64,000 nucleotides of DNA from Cytophagales bacterium CG12_big_fil_rev_8_21_14_0_65_40_12 (GTDB lineage Bacteria; Bacteroidota; Bacteroidia; Cytophagales; Cyclobacteriaceae): positions 1 through 64,000 of the forward strand of contig PCUU01000065.1 of the NCBI GenBank assembly GCA_002786855.1, written 5' to 3'. Below the pieces are notes generated by a model. It had not been told where the DNA came from. It saw only the letters and a program-made list of their open reading frames with translations, and made no database searches. The position numbers and the translations under genes were made by a program. Positions 40,801 to 49,600 of the stretch are shown piece by piece (position 1 is the stretch's first letter; the number at the start of each line of letters is the position of its first letter).

Positions 40801-41245
40801 CCAAAAGACGATTCAGAACATCCTTATTCTCAGGGCTAACATACTCGAATTTAATTGCCTTCCCATCCTTGAGATAAAAAACTGTCGGGTAAAATGAATA
40901 TATGTTACCAGCATTAAATTCATTGTCTTTGTCCAAGTAAACATTTTGTCGATTCAGGTCAATCCCCAATTTCATCTTTAACATTTTTTGTGAAGGTATT
41001 GCAGTAAAAATGACCAGTATTCGGTCAATTCGCTCAAAGTTCTCCATTACAAAATTCTCTGCACTTGAAACACACCCTGTGCATCCAGCCCCAGGGATTA
41101 TTAAAACTTTGTCAAACTCACTAATAACTAATTCATCTTTCGAAATTGACATTAACTTTCTCTGGAAATCGTTTATTGTATTACTCTTAATTGAGCACGA
41201 AGCCGAGACTGTCGCAACAAGAAGTATATACTTAAGCTTCATCAT
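40793..41245 (-). CDS. small CxxC thioredoxin-fold lipoprotein
   Basis: A 150-residue lipoprotein (lipobox SASC, Cys17). A redox-type motif GCTGC places Cys55 and Cys58 after a hydrophobic strand (KVLIIPGAG), and a YPTVFYL segment matches the cis-proline loop of thioredoxin folds. It is therefore a candidate thiol oxidoreductase in the periplasm, smaller than TlpA proteins. It lies between the DUF4221-like and propeller genes with a 2-base gap and an 8-base overlap. Two ATGs are adjacent; the first is used. A link to disulfides of the four-cysteine peptide upstream is inferred. Confidence 0.7.
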   Translation of the reverse strand: MMKLKYILLVATVSASCSIKSNTINDFQRKLMSISKDELVISEFDKVLIIPGAGCTGCVSSAENFVMENFERIDRILVIFTAIPSQKMLKMKLGIDLNRQNVYLDKDNEFNAGNIYSFYPTVFYLKDGKAIKFEYVSPENKDVLNRLLDE

Positions 41246-41247
41246 GT

Positions 41248-42399
41248 CTATCTTTCTTTAATGTTATAAATATCAAAGGTTAGATTATTTTCATCTTGGG
41301 AATCAACCAAAACATAAATCCCATCTTCCTGAAAAAACACAACCCATTCAATCATTAAGTCATTTTGTAATTCGCCTATTAGATTTACGGCCTCATCTCC
41401 TATCACTAAGACCTTGTTAAAATTGGTGGTGTCTCCAAAAGGGTTATTAATATCGACATTGTCTTCGTTCATTCCAGAGTAACCGGCCCTCAAAAAGAGT
41501 TTTCTGAACGGATCGTAATAAACATGACCATACCTCCCTTGACTAAAATAATATTTTCCTGATGCTTGAATGTCTTGGGCTATTTTAACAGATCCAATTG
41601 GAGTTATGGCTTTAACCAACCTACTACCAAAATACTTACTTCCGAAACTGCCATCCAACTTTTTAAATTGAACCTGAGGGTCGATAGGATAGCTATAGAT
41701 TCTAACCTTATCGTTTTCAGCTCTGTGGTATCGCAATTGTTCTAGCATCCACATTTCATTCTTATAAGCGATTGGAAGAGGACTATATTCTTTCTTGATC
41801 TTTTGTGTTTTTAGCGAAAACTCAAACTCCAAGGAATCAGGCAGATTATCTAATTTGACATACGGTGTTTGTGCAATTGTGCTAAAATTGAAGCCAGTGC
41901 CAGAATTAAAAAACCATCCTCTAGTCATGCCATATGGGGCTGTTTTGCCTTCCTTTCCAAAGTTATATCTGAATACTACATTTTTTTTAGAATCGACAAT
42001 AATCATTTCAAGTCTGCTTCGTGAATAGAACATCATAGAATCTCCTAAAAACTCATACTTAATGGTGCTATCAAATTTACCCAATCCATTTGGCCCATCT
42101 TTAACAAAATGCTGGATGGAATCATACATTCTCGTATCCAAATTGTAATAATAAATTGAGTTTGTATGATGATTTAAAAAAGTGAAATAATCGATTCCAT
42201 TCTTGGTTAATTTTTGAAACGCAACAGGTCTATTCGTGCTCAACGAATCCAACGGGATCCGGAGAACACCTACTTTTACAGCATCTATTTTGAACTCTAT
42301 CTCTGGAGCTGCTTGTAATACAATTGATTTATCTCCTTGACAAGAGATAATAATAACAATGAATAGAGCCGTAGCTGCAATTGGAATTAATTTTTTCAT
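41248..42399 (-). CDS. DUF4221-like propeller lipoprotein
   Basis: A 383-residue lipoprotein (lipobox IISC, Cys20). Repeated strand units such as NSIYYYNLDTRMYDSIQ and RLEMIIVDSKKNVVFRYNF fit the DUF4221 family, a Bacteroidota-only group of propeller-like lipoproteins often next to NVEALA-type micro-peptides (family assignment from memory). The function of the family is unknown. A terminator-like hairpin ends seven bases before its ATG, so its expression depends on read-through from the peptide gene. Confidence 0.7.
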   Translation of the reverse strand: MKKLIPIAATALFIVIIISCQGDKSIVLQAAPEIEFKIDAVKVGVLRIPLDSLSTNRPVAFQKLTKNGIDYFTFLNHHTNSIYYYNLDTRMYDSIQHFVKDGPNGLGKFDSTIKYEFLGDSMMFYSRSRLEMIIVDSKKNVVFRYNFGKEGKTAPYGMTRGWFFNSGTGFNFSTIAQTPYVKLDNLPDSLEFEFSLKTQKIKKEYSPLPIAYKNEMWMLEQLRYHRAENDKVRIYSYPIDPQVQFKKLDGSFGSKYFGSRLVKAITPIGSVKIAQDIQASGKYYFSQGRYGHVYYDPFRKLFLRAGYSGMNEDNVDINNPFGDTTNFNKVLVIGDEAVNLIGELQNDLMIEWVVFFQEDGIYVLVDSQDENNLTFDIYNIKER

Positions 42400-42405
42400 G
42401 ATTTG

Positions 42406-42433
42406 AAAAAATCTGAGGCTTCTGACCTCAGAT
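42406..42433 (-). terminator. terminator-like hairpin behind the micro-peptide gene
   Basis: On the minus strand ATCTGAGG-TCAGAAG-CCTCAGAT forms an 8-bp perfect stem followed by TTTTTC (42410 to 42405). It lies between the micro-peptide stop and the DUF4221-like start, so most transcripts may end after the peptide gene. Confidence 0.7.
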
Positions 42434-42482
42434 CTTTAGGTTAAAAATGCGAGAATAAAAAGTCTTTCCTAATTTAGTAGAA

Positions 42483-42668
42483 TTAGGCAGAACAGTTTTC
42501 AAACACAACTACCTCAGTTTCACAATAGTGACCCTCCTCACCCCAAGTACAAGTACCAGACTTTCCGTTAGCTACTTGACCGCAACTTGCATTTATTTGA
42601 AGCGCAATTGCTGAACCAATCAACATTAGACTAAATACTGAAATTACTCTTTTACGTACATTTTTCAT
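42483..42668 (-). CDS. secreted four-cysteine micro-peptide (NVEALA-like)
   Basis: A 61-residue protein. The ATG at 42668 is chosen because it starts a classical n-region (MKNVRKRV) and hydrophobic core; the ORF-track start adds 17 polar residues. Signal cleavage is expected after INA (residue 27), leaving a 34-residue peptide with four cysteines (29, 40, 49, 59). The organisation resembles the NVEALA-type peptides of Bacteroidota, whose role is unknown. It is the first gene of an operon with two propeller lipoproteins and a CxxC lipoprotein. The ORF is short and could be questioned, but the signal peptide and cysteine spacing make it credible. Confidence 0.7.
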   Translation of the reverse strand: MKNVRKRVISVFSLMLIGSAIALQINASCGQVANGKSGTCTWGEEGHYCETEVVVFENCSA

Positions 42669-42721
42669 AAGACCAATTTTATTGTTACTAATTATATTGG
42701 AGTTACTTGTATCGTTCAAGC

Positions 42722-42728
42722 CAAATTA
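42722..42728 (-). promoter_or_regulatory. weak -7 element for the micro-peptide operon
   Basis: The minus strand reads TAATTTG, one base short of TAnnTTTG, 53 bases upstream of the peptide ATG. The same shortened form precedes the giant T9SS gene. No other good candidate is seen. Confidence 0.3.
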
Positions 42729-42949
42729 CCAGAGATTATATGCTTGATCTCAACTGTCACACATGAGTCGAAGCCGTTAAATCTGACCCATCCAGCTTAA
42801 ATTCGTAAATCCATTTACTTTAAATATTCCCAAGGGACAAACCACTTTTTAAGAAAGTGTACCGAGTGCTTATCATTTGCAAATGACTTTTGAATTCTGA
42901 TCAGTTATAATGTAAGATTAATAAAGTATAATAAAAGAAACAAATAATT

Positions 42950-42959
42950 GGGGGGGGGG
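42950..42959. repeat. homopolymeric G tract of ten bases
   Basis: Ten consecutive G residues stand in an otherwise very AT-rich stretch, about 280 bases upstream of the micro-peptide start. Tracts of this length are prone to slippage and can cause phase variation, although they are also error-prone in sequencing. The surrounding interval 42729-43025 shows no other feature. Confidence 0.8.
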
Positions 42960-43025
42960 TATTTTCCAAATTTGCTGTACAGAACATTTTTCTATATATG
43001 AAATTCGAAAGTTATATTTGTTTTC

Positions 43026-43193
43026 TTAAGCTTTTTTGTCGGCTAAGGCATTATCAATGATGTCAGCCAAATTTGAAACAAGGGTTTTTAGAATGGCTGA
43101 AAGTAATAATTCTGTGCCTTTCACTAACGTCTGCCAATAGCCATAAAGCTCATAAGACAGAACGATCTTAAAAAATATTGAGGCAGAAATCAT
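43026..43193 (-). CDS. possible 55-residue ORF starting inside the 32-bp repeat
   Basis: A reading frame on the minus strand begins with an ATG inside the right repeat copy and ends with TAA at 43026. The C-terminal half (LLSAILKTLVSNLADIIDNALADKKA region) looks like an amphipathic helix with a charged tail. The frame remains open upstream of the ATG through the repeat. At the left repeat copy the same frame stops after ten codons. No family is recognised; it may be a fragment of a decayed gene. Confidence 0.25.
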   Translation of the reverse strand: MISASIFFKIVLSYELYGYWQTLVKGTELLLSAILKTLVSNLADIIDNALADKKA

Positions 43194-43217
43194 AGTTTTT
43201 GATAGGCTGATGTATGC
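43186..43217. repeat. 32-bp direct repeat, right copy
   Basis: Identical to 39305-39336 in the same orientation; the flanks differ on both sides except for one or two bases. Confidence 0.85.
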
Positions 43218-43293
43218 CTGTGATCGTAAAAATGAAGATGAATACTTACGTTTCTGAGGCGTTGGCAGGATGCCAAAAAGCTATTGGTCACGC

Positions 43294-43310
43294 GGCAAAG
43301 CCGAGCGACT
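43294..43310. repeat. 17-bp intergenic repeat shared with 28268-28284
   Basis: GGCAAAGCCGAGCGACT is identical at both sites, and its inverted form occurs at 28408. Both sites are in non-coding DNA beside other stem-loops, consistent with a dispersed palindromic repeat. Confidence 0.75.
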
Positions 43311-43333
43311 GGGGAAGGTCACTGAAAAAGGTC

Positions 43334-43467
43334 GCTCCTATGGAGCTTGTGATCTTTGGTTACTATAGATTTCTATTAACAGAATACCCCTCTGGGGTTT
43401 TCCGTCCCATAGGGACGATCTGTTAATAGAAAGCGTGAATCCTTATTTCAATTAGCCCTGTTGGGGC
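43334..43467. repeat. array of palindromes with a cruciform-like core
   Basis: A perfect 14-bp inverted repeat (TTTCTATTAACAGA at 43370-43383, complement at 43419-43432) encloses two hairpins, ACCCC-TCT-GGGGT (43386-43398) and CGTCCC-ATA-GGGACG (43403-43417). Two more hairpins flank it: GCTCC-TAT-GGAGC (43334-43346) and GCCC/GGGC (43455-43467). No coding frame fits the segment. It resembles REP/RAYT-associated repeats of Bacteroidota; that identity is an inference. Confidence 0.65.
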
Positions 43468-43517
43468 GACCTGTTTCTTGCCGTACAAAGAAAGATGATC
43501 TGAGAATGTATTCATGA

Positions 43518-43592
43518 AAAATCCCCCTCCGCTTGCGACACTTCCCTCCTCGCTTAGCCAAAGCTTTGCGAAGGTAAGAAGGGGAGGACATG
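43518..43592 (-). terminator. terminator-like inverted repeat after the trehalase gene
   Basis: Downstream of the trehalase stop the minus strand carries CCTCCCC, an inner TTCGCAAAGC...GCGA stem-loop, then GGAGG and GGAGGGGGA followed by TTTTT. The nested stems and T run fit termination of the long SusCD-trehalase operon, although the element also looks like a dispersed repeat. Confidence 0.45.
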
Positions 43593-43620
43593 AGCATGGC
43601 GGCAAATTGGTTTTTAGAGT

Positions 43621-45231
43621 TTACTCTCTTTTCATCTCTTGAATCTGGTCGGCTTCTTCGAAGATTTTGAGGAAGGCGATCGCAACGCCATTCGTCCAAC
43701 CAAAGCCATCTTGCAAGGCATACTCTCCACCACCCGCCAAAAGTGAAACGTCCATTACATTGTACTTTTCAACCATTTTACCAGTAGACTTGTATACTGC
43801 CTTATTCCTTTCTAACCAGCGGATTGCACCTTCATTACCCAATTCGTCAAAATCATAGAAGTATAATCCGTTGACTGTTATCCACTGAAGAGGCGCCCAA
43901 GCATTTGGTGCGTCCCATTGCTGACCAGTCGGGTTATTTGTAGTGATAAATCCACCAGGTTTTAAGAATTCGCTTTCCAAAATTGCCGCCACTTTTTTGG
44001 CTTGCGCCTTATCAGCCATTTTGAAAAAGAGAGGATAAGCACCTGCTAAAGAAAGTACACCAGTCGGTGATTTAGCCACAAAGTCGTAATCCACGAAAAA
44101 ACCAGCTTGTTCGTCCCAAAGGTATTTCATGATGGCTGCCTTGCGAGAAGCCGCTTTGTCTAAGTACTCTTGCGCCTTAGTCAGTTCCTCTGTCCAGTTA
44201 TAGCCTTGGGCTATTTTAAGTTCTAAATGGTAAAGCAGCGTATTCAAATCGACAGGTATGATTTCTGTAGTGTGAATGGTCGCTAAAGTCTGGGCATCTT
44301 TGAACCAACGGCTTGAATAATCCCAACCAGATTCTGCGCCTGCACGCAAATCCCTAAAGATTTTTTCCTTGTCACCACCTACTTTCTCAGCGAGTTCATA
44401 ATCTTCACGATAAGATTCAGGACGCGGTAAGGGATAATTATCCCAGTAGCGGTTCAGGAGACTTCCATCCTCCATCATTACAACACGATTATTGGCTTCA
44501 TCCGCTTTAAGCGTTTCAGCACCCTTCATCCAGAAGTCATATTCTTTTTGCAAGGCTGGTAAGAAGGATTCGAAAAGAGTACGGTCGTTTTTAGCAACAC
44601 GATCTACCATCACCGAGAAAAACGGAGGCTGCGAACGACCACCGTAATAAGCACGATTCCCATTCGGCACGAAACCAATTGAATCAATTAAGAAAGCAAA
44701 ATTCTTAGTCATGTTGATGGCCATATCCTCTTGGCCAGAAATCATTAATCCTTCCAAGGTGAAATAGCTATCCCAATAATAAATTTCCCTGAAACGGCCA
44801 CCAGGCACTATAAAGTCGTTAGGTAGTGGAATTAAAGAAGAGCGAGAAGACACATCGCCAGCTTTTCTTGTCAATACTGGCCAAAGGTCAATGATGTGCT
44901 GCTTCATTGTTTTCGAAGTATCCGAAGCAAAGTCTTTAGAGAAGGTATATGGCATATCAAAATTTGCCTCCACAAATGCCTTTATACTGAAACCATCTTG
45001 CTCTTTCTGGGCATTGTAATCTTTTTCAATAGCGGCTATATCGCGCTTGGCTGTACAATCCACAAAGGTTTTAGAGTCTTCGAAAATCTGCGCCATTTGA
45101 ATGTCGTGAAACATCTCTGAAGCATAGAACTTCTGAAAATCGACAGCACCTTCCTGCTTAGGGCTACAAGAAAAAAAGGCCAGCGAAATCAGCGCTAGCC
45201 CTAAAATAAGTTTGGTTTGATTACTTTTCAT
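43621..45231 (-). CDS. GH37 trehalase lipoprotein
   Basis: A 536-residue enzyme that hydrolyses trehalose to two glucoses. The ATG at 45231 is used because it starts a lipoprotein signal (lipobox FFSC, Cys22), placing the enzyme in the periplasm or at the outer membrane. Trehalase signature 1 (PGGRFREIYYWDSYF, about 141) and signature 2 (QWDAPNAWAP, about 437) are intact. The catalytic Asp lies in SGWDYSSRW and the Glu in VEKYNVMD. It is the last gene of the SusCD operon and overlaps the haloperoxidase-like gene by 11 bases. Confidence 0.95.
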   Translation of the reverse strand: MKSNQTKLILGLALISLAFFSCSPKQEGAVDFQKFYASEMFHDIQMAQIFEDSKTFVDCTAKRDIAAIEKDYNAQKEQDGFSIKAFVEANFDMPYTFSKDFASDTSKTMKQHIIDLWPVLTRKAGDVSSRSSLIPLPNDFIVPGGRFREIYYWDSYFTLEGLMISGQEDMAINMTKNFAFLIDSIGFVPNGNRAYYGGRSQPPFFSVMVDRVAKNDRTLFESFLPALQKEYDFWMKGAETLKADEANNRVVMMEDGSLLNRYWDNYPLPRPESYREDYELAEKVGGDKEKIFRDLRAGAESGWDYSSRWFKDAQTLATIHTTEIIPVDLNTLLYHLELKIAQGYNWTEELTKAQEYLDKAASRKAAIMKYLWDEQAGFFVDYDFVAKSPTGVLSLAGAYPLFFKMADKAQAKKVAAILESEFLKPGGFITTNNPTGQQWDAPNAWAPLQWITVNGLYFYDFDELGNEGAIRWLERNKAVYKSTGKMVEKYNVMDVSLLAGGGEYALQDGFGWTNGVAIAFLKIFEEADQIQEMKRE

Positions 45232-46549
45232 TTGCTGCAAGTTCAGACTTGGTCATTTTGATTTTGTCTACTACATATCGGCCTAAGGCCCTGCCTTGAG
45301 TCACGCCATTGTCAATCGCTGGGCGGTAGTGAATGCCTCCGTAAAGTCGACTTATCGCGGCCTCTTCGGATGCCTGAAGGAACGAAATAAAATCGCGAGG
45401 TGGCAATCCGTATTTTTCTTCAGAATCGTCATGAAAACTAAAATTGTCGCCAAAAATTGAAGTCAAAGCCATAGCGGCTGCATTAGAGATCACACTATGC
45501 CCGCTGGTATATTCTGGAAAGGGCGGTGTTTGCAGTTTTGGCAACCACTCATCATCGATGTATTGATTGATTACTGTTTCAGGCCTTATCAAATTACTCC
45601 TGTACTTTTCGTCCCAGCAACTGATGAAGCCATCGGCCAAAGCAATTGAGGTAAGTGCATAAGCGTAGGTACTTTTGGCCAAGTCTGCATTTGATTTTTG
45701 GGATACAATTTTCACAATGCCAATCCAATGCCCACCTGGAGTGACCTTTTTTGCCGCAACCATCACATGTCCGATTTGATTGACGACATACGGATTACAA
45801 TCCCAAAATTTTGCAATCTCCAATTGTTCATCGTTAAGGTTGTTCCCCACATTGTAAACTTCCATTACCTCATTATAAAACTGACTTCCTTTGGACATAT
45901 CAAAGTTTGTTGGCCTTTCTGGGGTAAATTGAGAGGAAGAATCAATGGCAAATGTTCTGATCTGGCTCCAGCTTGGCTCAATGGCTTCCATATAACCGGG
46001 AGGTGTCGGTTGCCAACGACCTACTTCATCGCGCACTGTAAATTTCTGAAAAGTTCTGGTTTGCTTGTAATTATCGCCATCTGCCCATTTCATAATGTGC
46101 GCAGCCACTGCCTTTCCATACTCAAGTGAAGCTTCGAAATAATCCTTATCCACCCCTTTGCGAAGTTCTGCATAAAGCTCATCGCGAAAACTTTCCATTT
46201 TTTCTTCTGAAAAAATCAAGGTAGTACCCACTGTGAGTGTGGCCTGAATGGCCGCAAGGTCATAGCTAATTTCTTTATCAGGCTTTGGGACTTCTGTAAG
46301 TCCTTTCAATTGACCTGCCAATGAAATGTATTGAGGATTGTTTTGGGCCAATACTTCGTAAGCTGCAATACTTGAATAAGCATAAATTCTACTGGCTACT
46401 GGGGGTGAAAAAATATCATGCACAATAACATCTGTTATTTGCTGCATGGTATTGTGCATCACAGATGGATCAATGATCAACTCCTTTTTTCCAGATTCAC
46501 AACCAGAAATCGCCAATAGCGTGATTAGTCCAAATAATACCTTTTTCAT
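45221..46549 (-). CDS. vanadium haloperoxidase-like PAP2-superfamily lipoprotein
   Basis: A 442-residue lipoprotein (lipobox ISGC, Cys17); the ATG at 46549 follows an AAAGGAG ribosome-binding site, unlike the upstream TTG. The vanadate/phosphate-binding motifs are present: K-x6-RP (KYRSNLIRP, about 314-322), TSGH (about 348) and SR-x5-H (SRLYGGIH, about 399-406). The length and mainly helical composition match bacterial vanadium-dependent haloperoxidase relatives rather than small PAP2 phosphatases. It could halogenate, oxidise or dephosphorylate; sequence alone does not decide. It lies between a CRTAC1-like gene and trehalase. Confidence 0.85.
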   Translation of the reverse strand: MKKVLFGLITLLAISGCESGKKELIIDPSVMHNTMQQITDVIVHDIFSPPVASRIYAYSSIAAYEVLAQNNPQYISLAGQLKGLTEVPKPDKEISYDLAAIQATLTVGTTLIFSEEKMESFRDELYAELRKGVDKDYFEASLEYGKAVAAHIMKWADGDNYKQTRTFQKFTVRDEVGRWQPTPPGYMEAIEPSWSQIRTFAIDSSSQFTPERPTNFDMSKGSQFYNEVMEVYNVGNNLNDEQLEIAKFWDCNPYVVNQIGHVMVAAKKVTPGGHWIGIVKIVSQKSNADLAKSTYAYALTSIALADGFISCWDEKYRSNLIRPETVINQYIDDEWLPKLQTPPFPEYTSGHSVISNAAAMALTSIFGDNFSFHDDSEEKYGLPPRDFISFLQASEEAAISRLYGGIHYRPAIDNGVTQGRALGRYVVDKIKMTKSELAANEK

Positions 46550-46643
46550 TTTCTTTCTTCTCCTTTGATCAATCAGATTCAAATTTCAGTGTTAAGGACG
46601 TAAAGAACAAGCTAAACCCCTTGAATTACACCTACTTAAATTT

Positions 46644-49600
46644 TTAATTAGCAGCCTTTGCCGTTTGGCTTGGCCATTGTAAAATTATTGGTTTGTCATT
46701 ATTGCGCACAGCCACAATGCCCTTTGTAATACCTAAATTAATAGGCCTTGCTTGTCGGTACTCTCCCCATGTGTTTTGAGTATTGAGAAAAGCATCATTT
46801 GTGGGCATAAAATGACCTTCGCCTTTGCCTAAAAGTAAAGTGATTGGCTTGGCATCGGCCCTTCCATAATCGTTTCTAAATGTATAGTTATTTCCAAAAA
46901 GTAAAAGATCAGTAATGTTGTCTCCATTAAAATCTTCGGCAACAATATCCATAGTTGGAGAATGCTGGGCCTCTAGCGGCAAATCTATGGCTTCGAACTT
47001 ACCCTTCCCCAAATTTATAAATGCCTTGCTGCTCATGGTGAAGGCACGTTTTACTGCACCTTTTTTATCGTAATCCTCACCCAGTAAATCTGCCGGGCCT
47101 TTGAGGTCCGCATAAGAGGTGTAGTTTTTATGTTTCTTTTTTATTGATGGAATTTGCTTGATTAAATCATCTCGGGTAGCAAAGGGAGACTCAACTCCTT
47201 CTAAATAATGAAAAACGACTGGATCAACTTGTCCATTATTATCGAAGTCTCCTGCATAAAGGCTCACTGGCTCTTGAATGGATGCTTTGAGTTTCGTATT
47301 TAGGCCAAGGTTTCCGGCTACTAAATCGGGTTTACCATCATTATTGAGGTCTGCTACATGAAGTGAATACCACCAGCCATTGGTATTCTCGAAGGCTTTG
47401 ATAGCCGCCTTTTTGAATCTGCCTTTACCATCATTTTCGAAAATCGTGATCGGCATCCATTCTCCTACTAACACTAAATCCTGATCACCGTCTTGATCAT
47501 AATCGAACCATTCTGAATCATTGACCATACCGATACTTTCTTCTAATTCGAAACGCCTATCGAATTGATTTTGAAAGAAGCCTTTACCATTATTGATCAA
47601 AAGAAATTGTTCGGGATAAGTACCGAACGCACCAGAAACCACATTAGCACCTACAAAAACATCCAAATCACCGTCACCATCAATATCTGCTACCGACACA
47701 GTTTTGCCTTGCGAACCCACTTTGTTTAATGCTTGTGGAGAAAATTGAAAAAGGCCATTGCCTTGATTGATGTACAGTTTATCATAACTGAAAATCATAG
47801 TTTCGCTGTTTTCGTTGCCCGCACTGGTGACGTATAAATCTAAATCCTGATCGCCATCGGCATCGAAAAAGGTAGCGCTTACATCTTCGGCAATGGAGAG
47901 TAAATCGAAGAATCTAGATTCGCCCTTTTCAAAATTACCCTCCGTTTTTTGAAGCCATAATTCACCTGACTGGCCTTTGGCTCCTCCGAAGAAAATATCA
48001 TCAAGGCCATTTCCATCAACATCGCCAGCAGCAAGGGCAGGCCCTTCATGATTGAACAGTCTGGGAATAATGTATTCGCGACCGAGGTCAGAAAAGTCAT
48101 CTTCTTGATGAGTATAGCCAATATTAGTGTCCAGAAGAGAAAGCAAGGTAGGTTTATCCTCTGCCAGCAATTCGTTCACGGTGACTAAATCTGAGGGAGA
48201 AATCGTGAGTACTTGGTTGGGCTGAATATTCTCCAATGTTTGGCTTTGTCCTTCAGGCCAGGTGATTTCAATCTTATCAATTTGCTGTGCTATTCCTAAA
48301 CCAAAATACAAATCGGTGGGTACGGAAGATTCGAAACCCTTGGTGGGATTATTCTCTCTCGTAAATTCTCTTCCGCCAGCAGTGACGGTAACTTTAGCCC
48401 CTACAGCATTTTTATTGAATCCCTCTGACTTTAGTCGAACTGTCAAGTAGCTATTTTCAGACTTAGATAGGTTTTCATAAACAAAGGCCTCCTGCTCGAT
48501 ATTATTAACGATCAAGTCCAAATCACCATCATTGTCTAAATCCGCATAGGCAGAGCCATTTGAATAAGAGGCTTGATCTAATCCCCAGCCGATTGCTTTG
48601 GGTTCAAATCGAAAATCTCCTGCTCCTTTTCCCGCATAATTGGCAATTTTGAGGGTGGGCAAAGTATTGATCAAATCAGCCTCTTTCACGTCCGCATCTG
48701 GATCAGAAGTAAGTGAGGAATAATTGATAAAATCGAGGTCGTTTGGCCTTTTGAAGATTCCATTGGTAATATGAATATCTTGAAAGCCATCATTGTCCAT
48801 ATCAAAAATCAAGGGCGACCAAGACCAATCCGTTGCAAAAGTATTGGCCAACAAACTAAGGTCTGAAAACTGTCCGTTGCCTAAATTCTTCTGTAGCGTA
48901 TTTCTAACGTACTGATGATTGTAGCCATAATTGAGCTTGATTTTATAAACTTCCGATTTATCCTCGCCCAATGATTTTTTCCAAATTTGAGGATCGGAGG
49001 GAAGCATGTCTGTGGTAATGATTTCGTTGAAACCATCGTTGTTCAAATCGCCCAGTACGTTGCCCATAGAGTATCGGCTAGTATGCTGAATGCTGCTTTC
49101 CAATTGTTCGGTAAAAGTGCCGTTTTGATTGTTGAGATAGAGGTAATCGTTCTCTGTAAAATCATTGGAGATATAAATATCTGGCCAGCCATCGTTATTC
49201 AAATCGCCTATGCCAAGGCCCAGGCCAAAGCCCAAAGCGCTTGAGTAGATTCCTGCCTCTTCGGTAACATCCATGAAAGTTTCTTTGCCCTGTGCCAGTT
49301 GACTTTGGTAAAGTTTATCACCTTTTTCACTTGGAATGAAGCGCGCACGAGAAAAAGCAAAAGCTTCTGGATTTTTGATGGAGTGATTGAGCAGGTACAT
49401 ATCTAAATCACCATCCCTGTCATAGTCAAAAAAGGCCGTTTGGGTAGAAAAACCTTCGAAATCTAAACCATAAGCTTGCGCGGATTCTGTAAAGGTATTG
49501 TCACCATTATTGATGAAAAGTTCGTTCTTGCCTTGAGCGTTTTTATAATTTCCGACCCTGCTTACATAGATGTCTAAAAAGCCATCGGCATTTACATCTG

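Noticed and set aside
42669-42719. 17-residue extension of the micro-peptide in the ORF track
   Set aside because: The added residues are polar and precede a typical signal-peptide start; the inner ATG at 42668 fits better.
43214-43426. 70-residue + strand ORF in the hairpin region
   Set aside because: It runs through several palindromes, has no domain and is best explained as chance coding within the repeat array.
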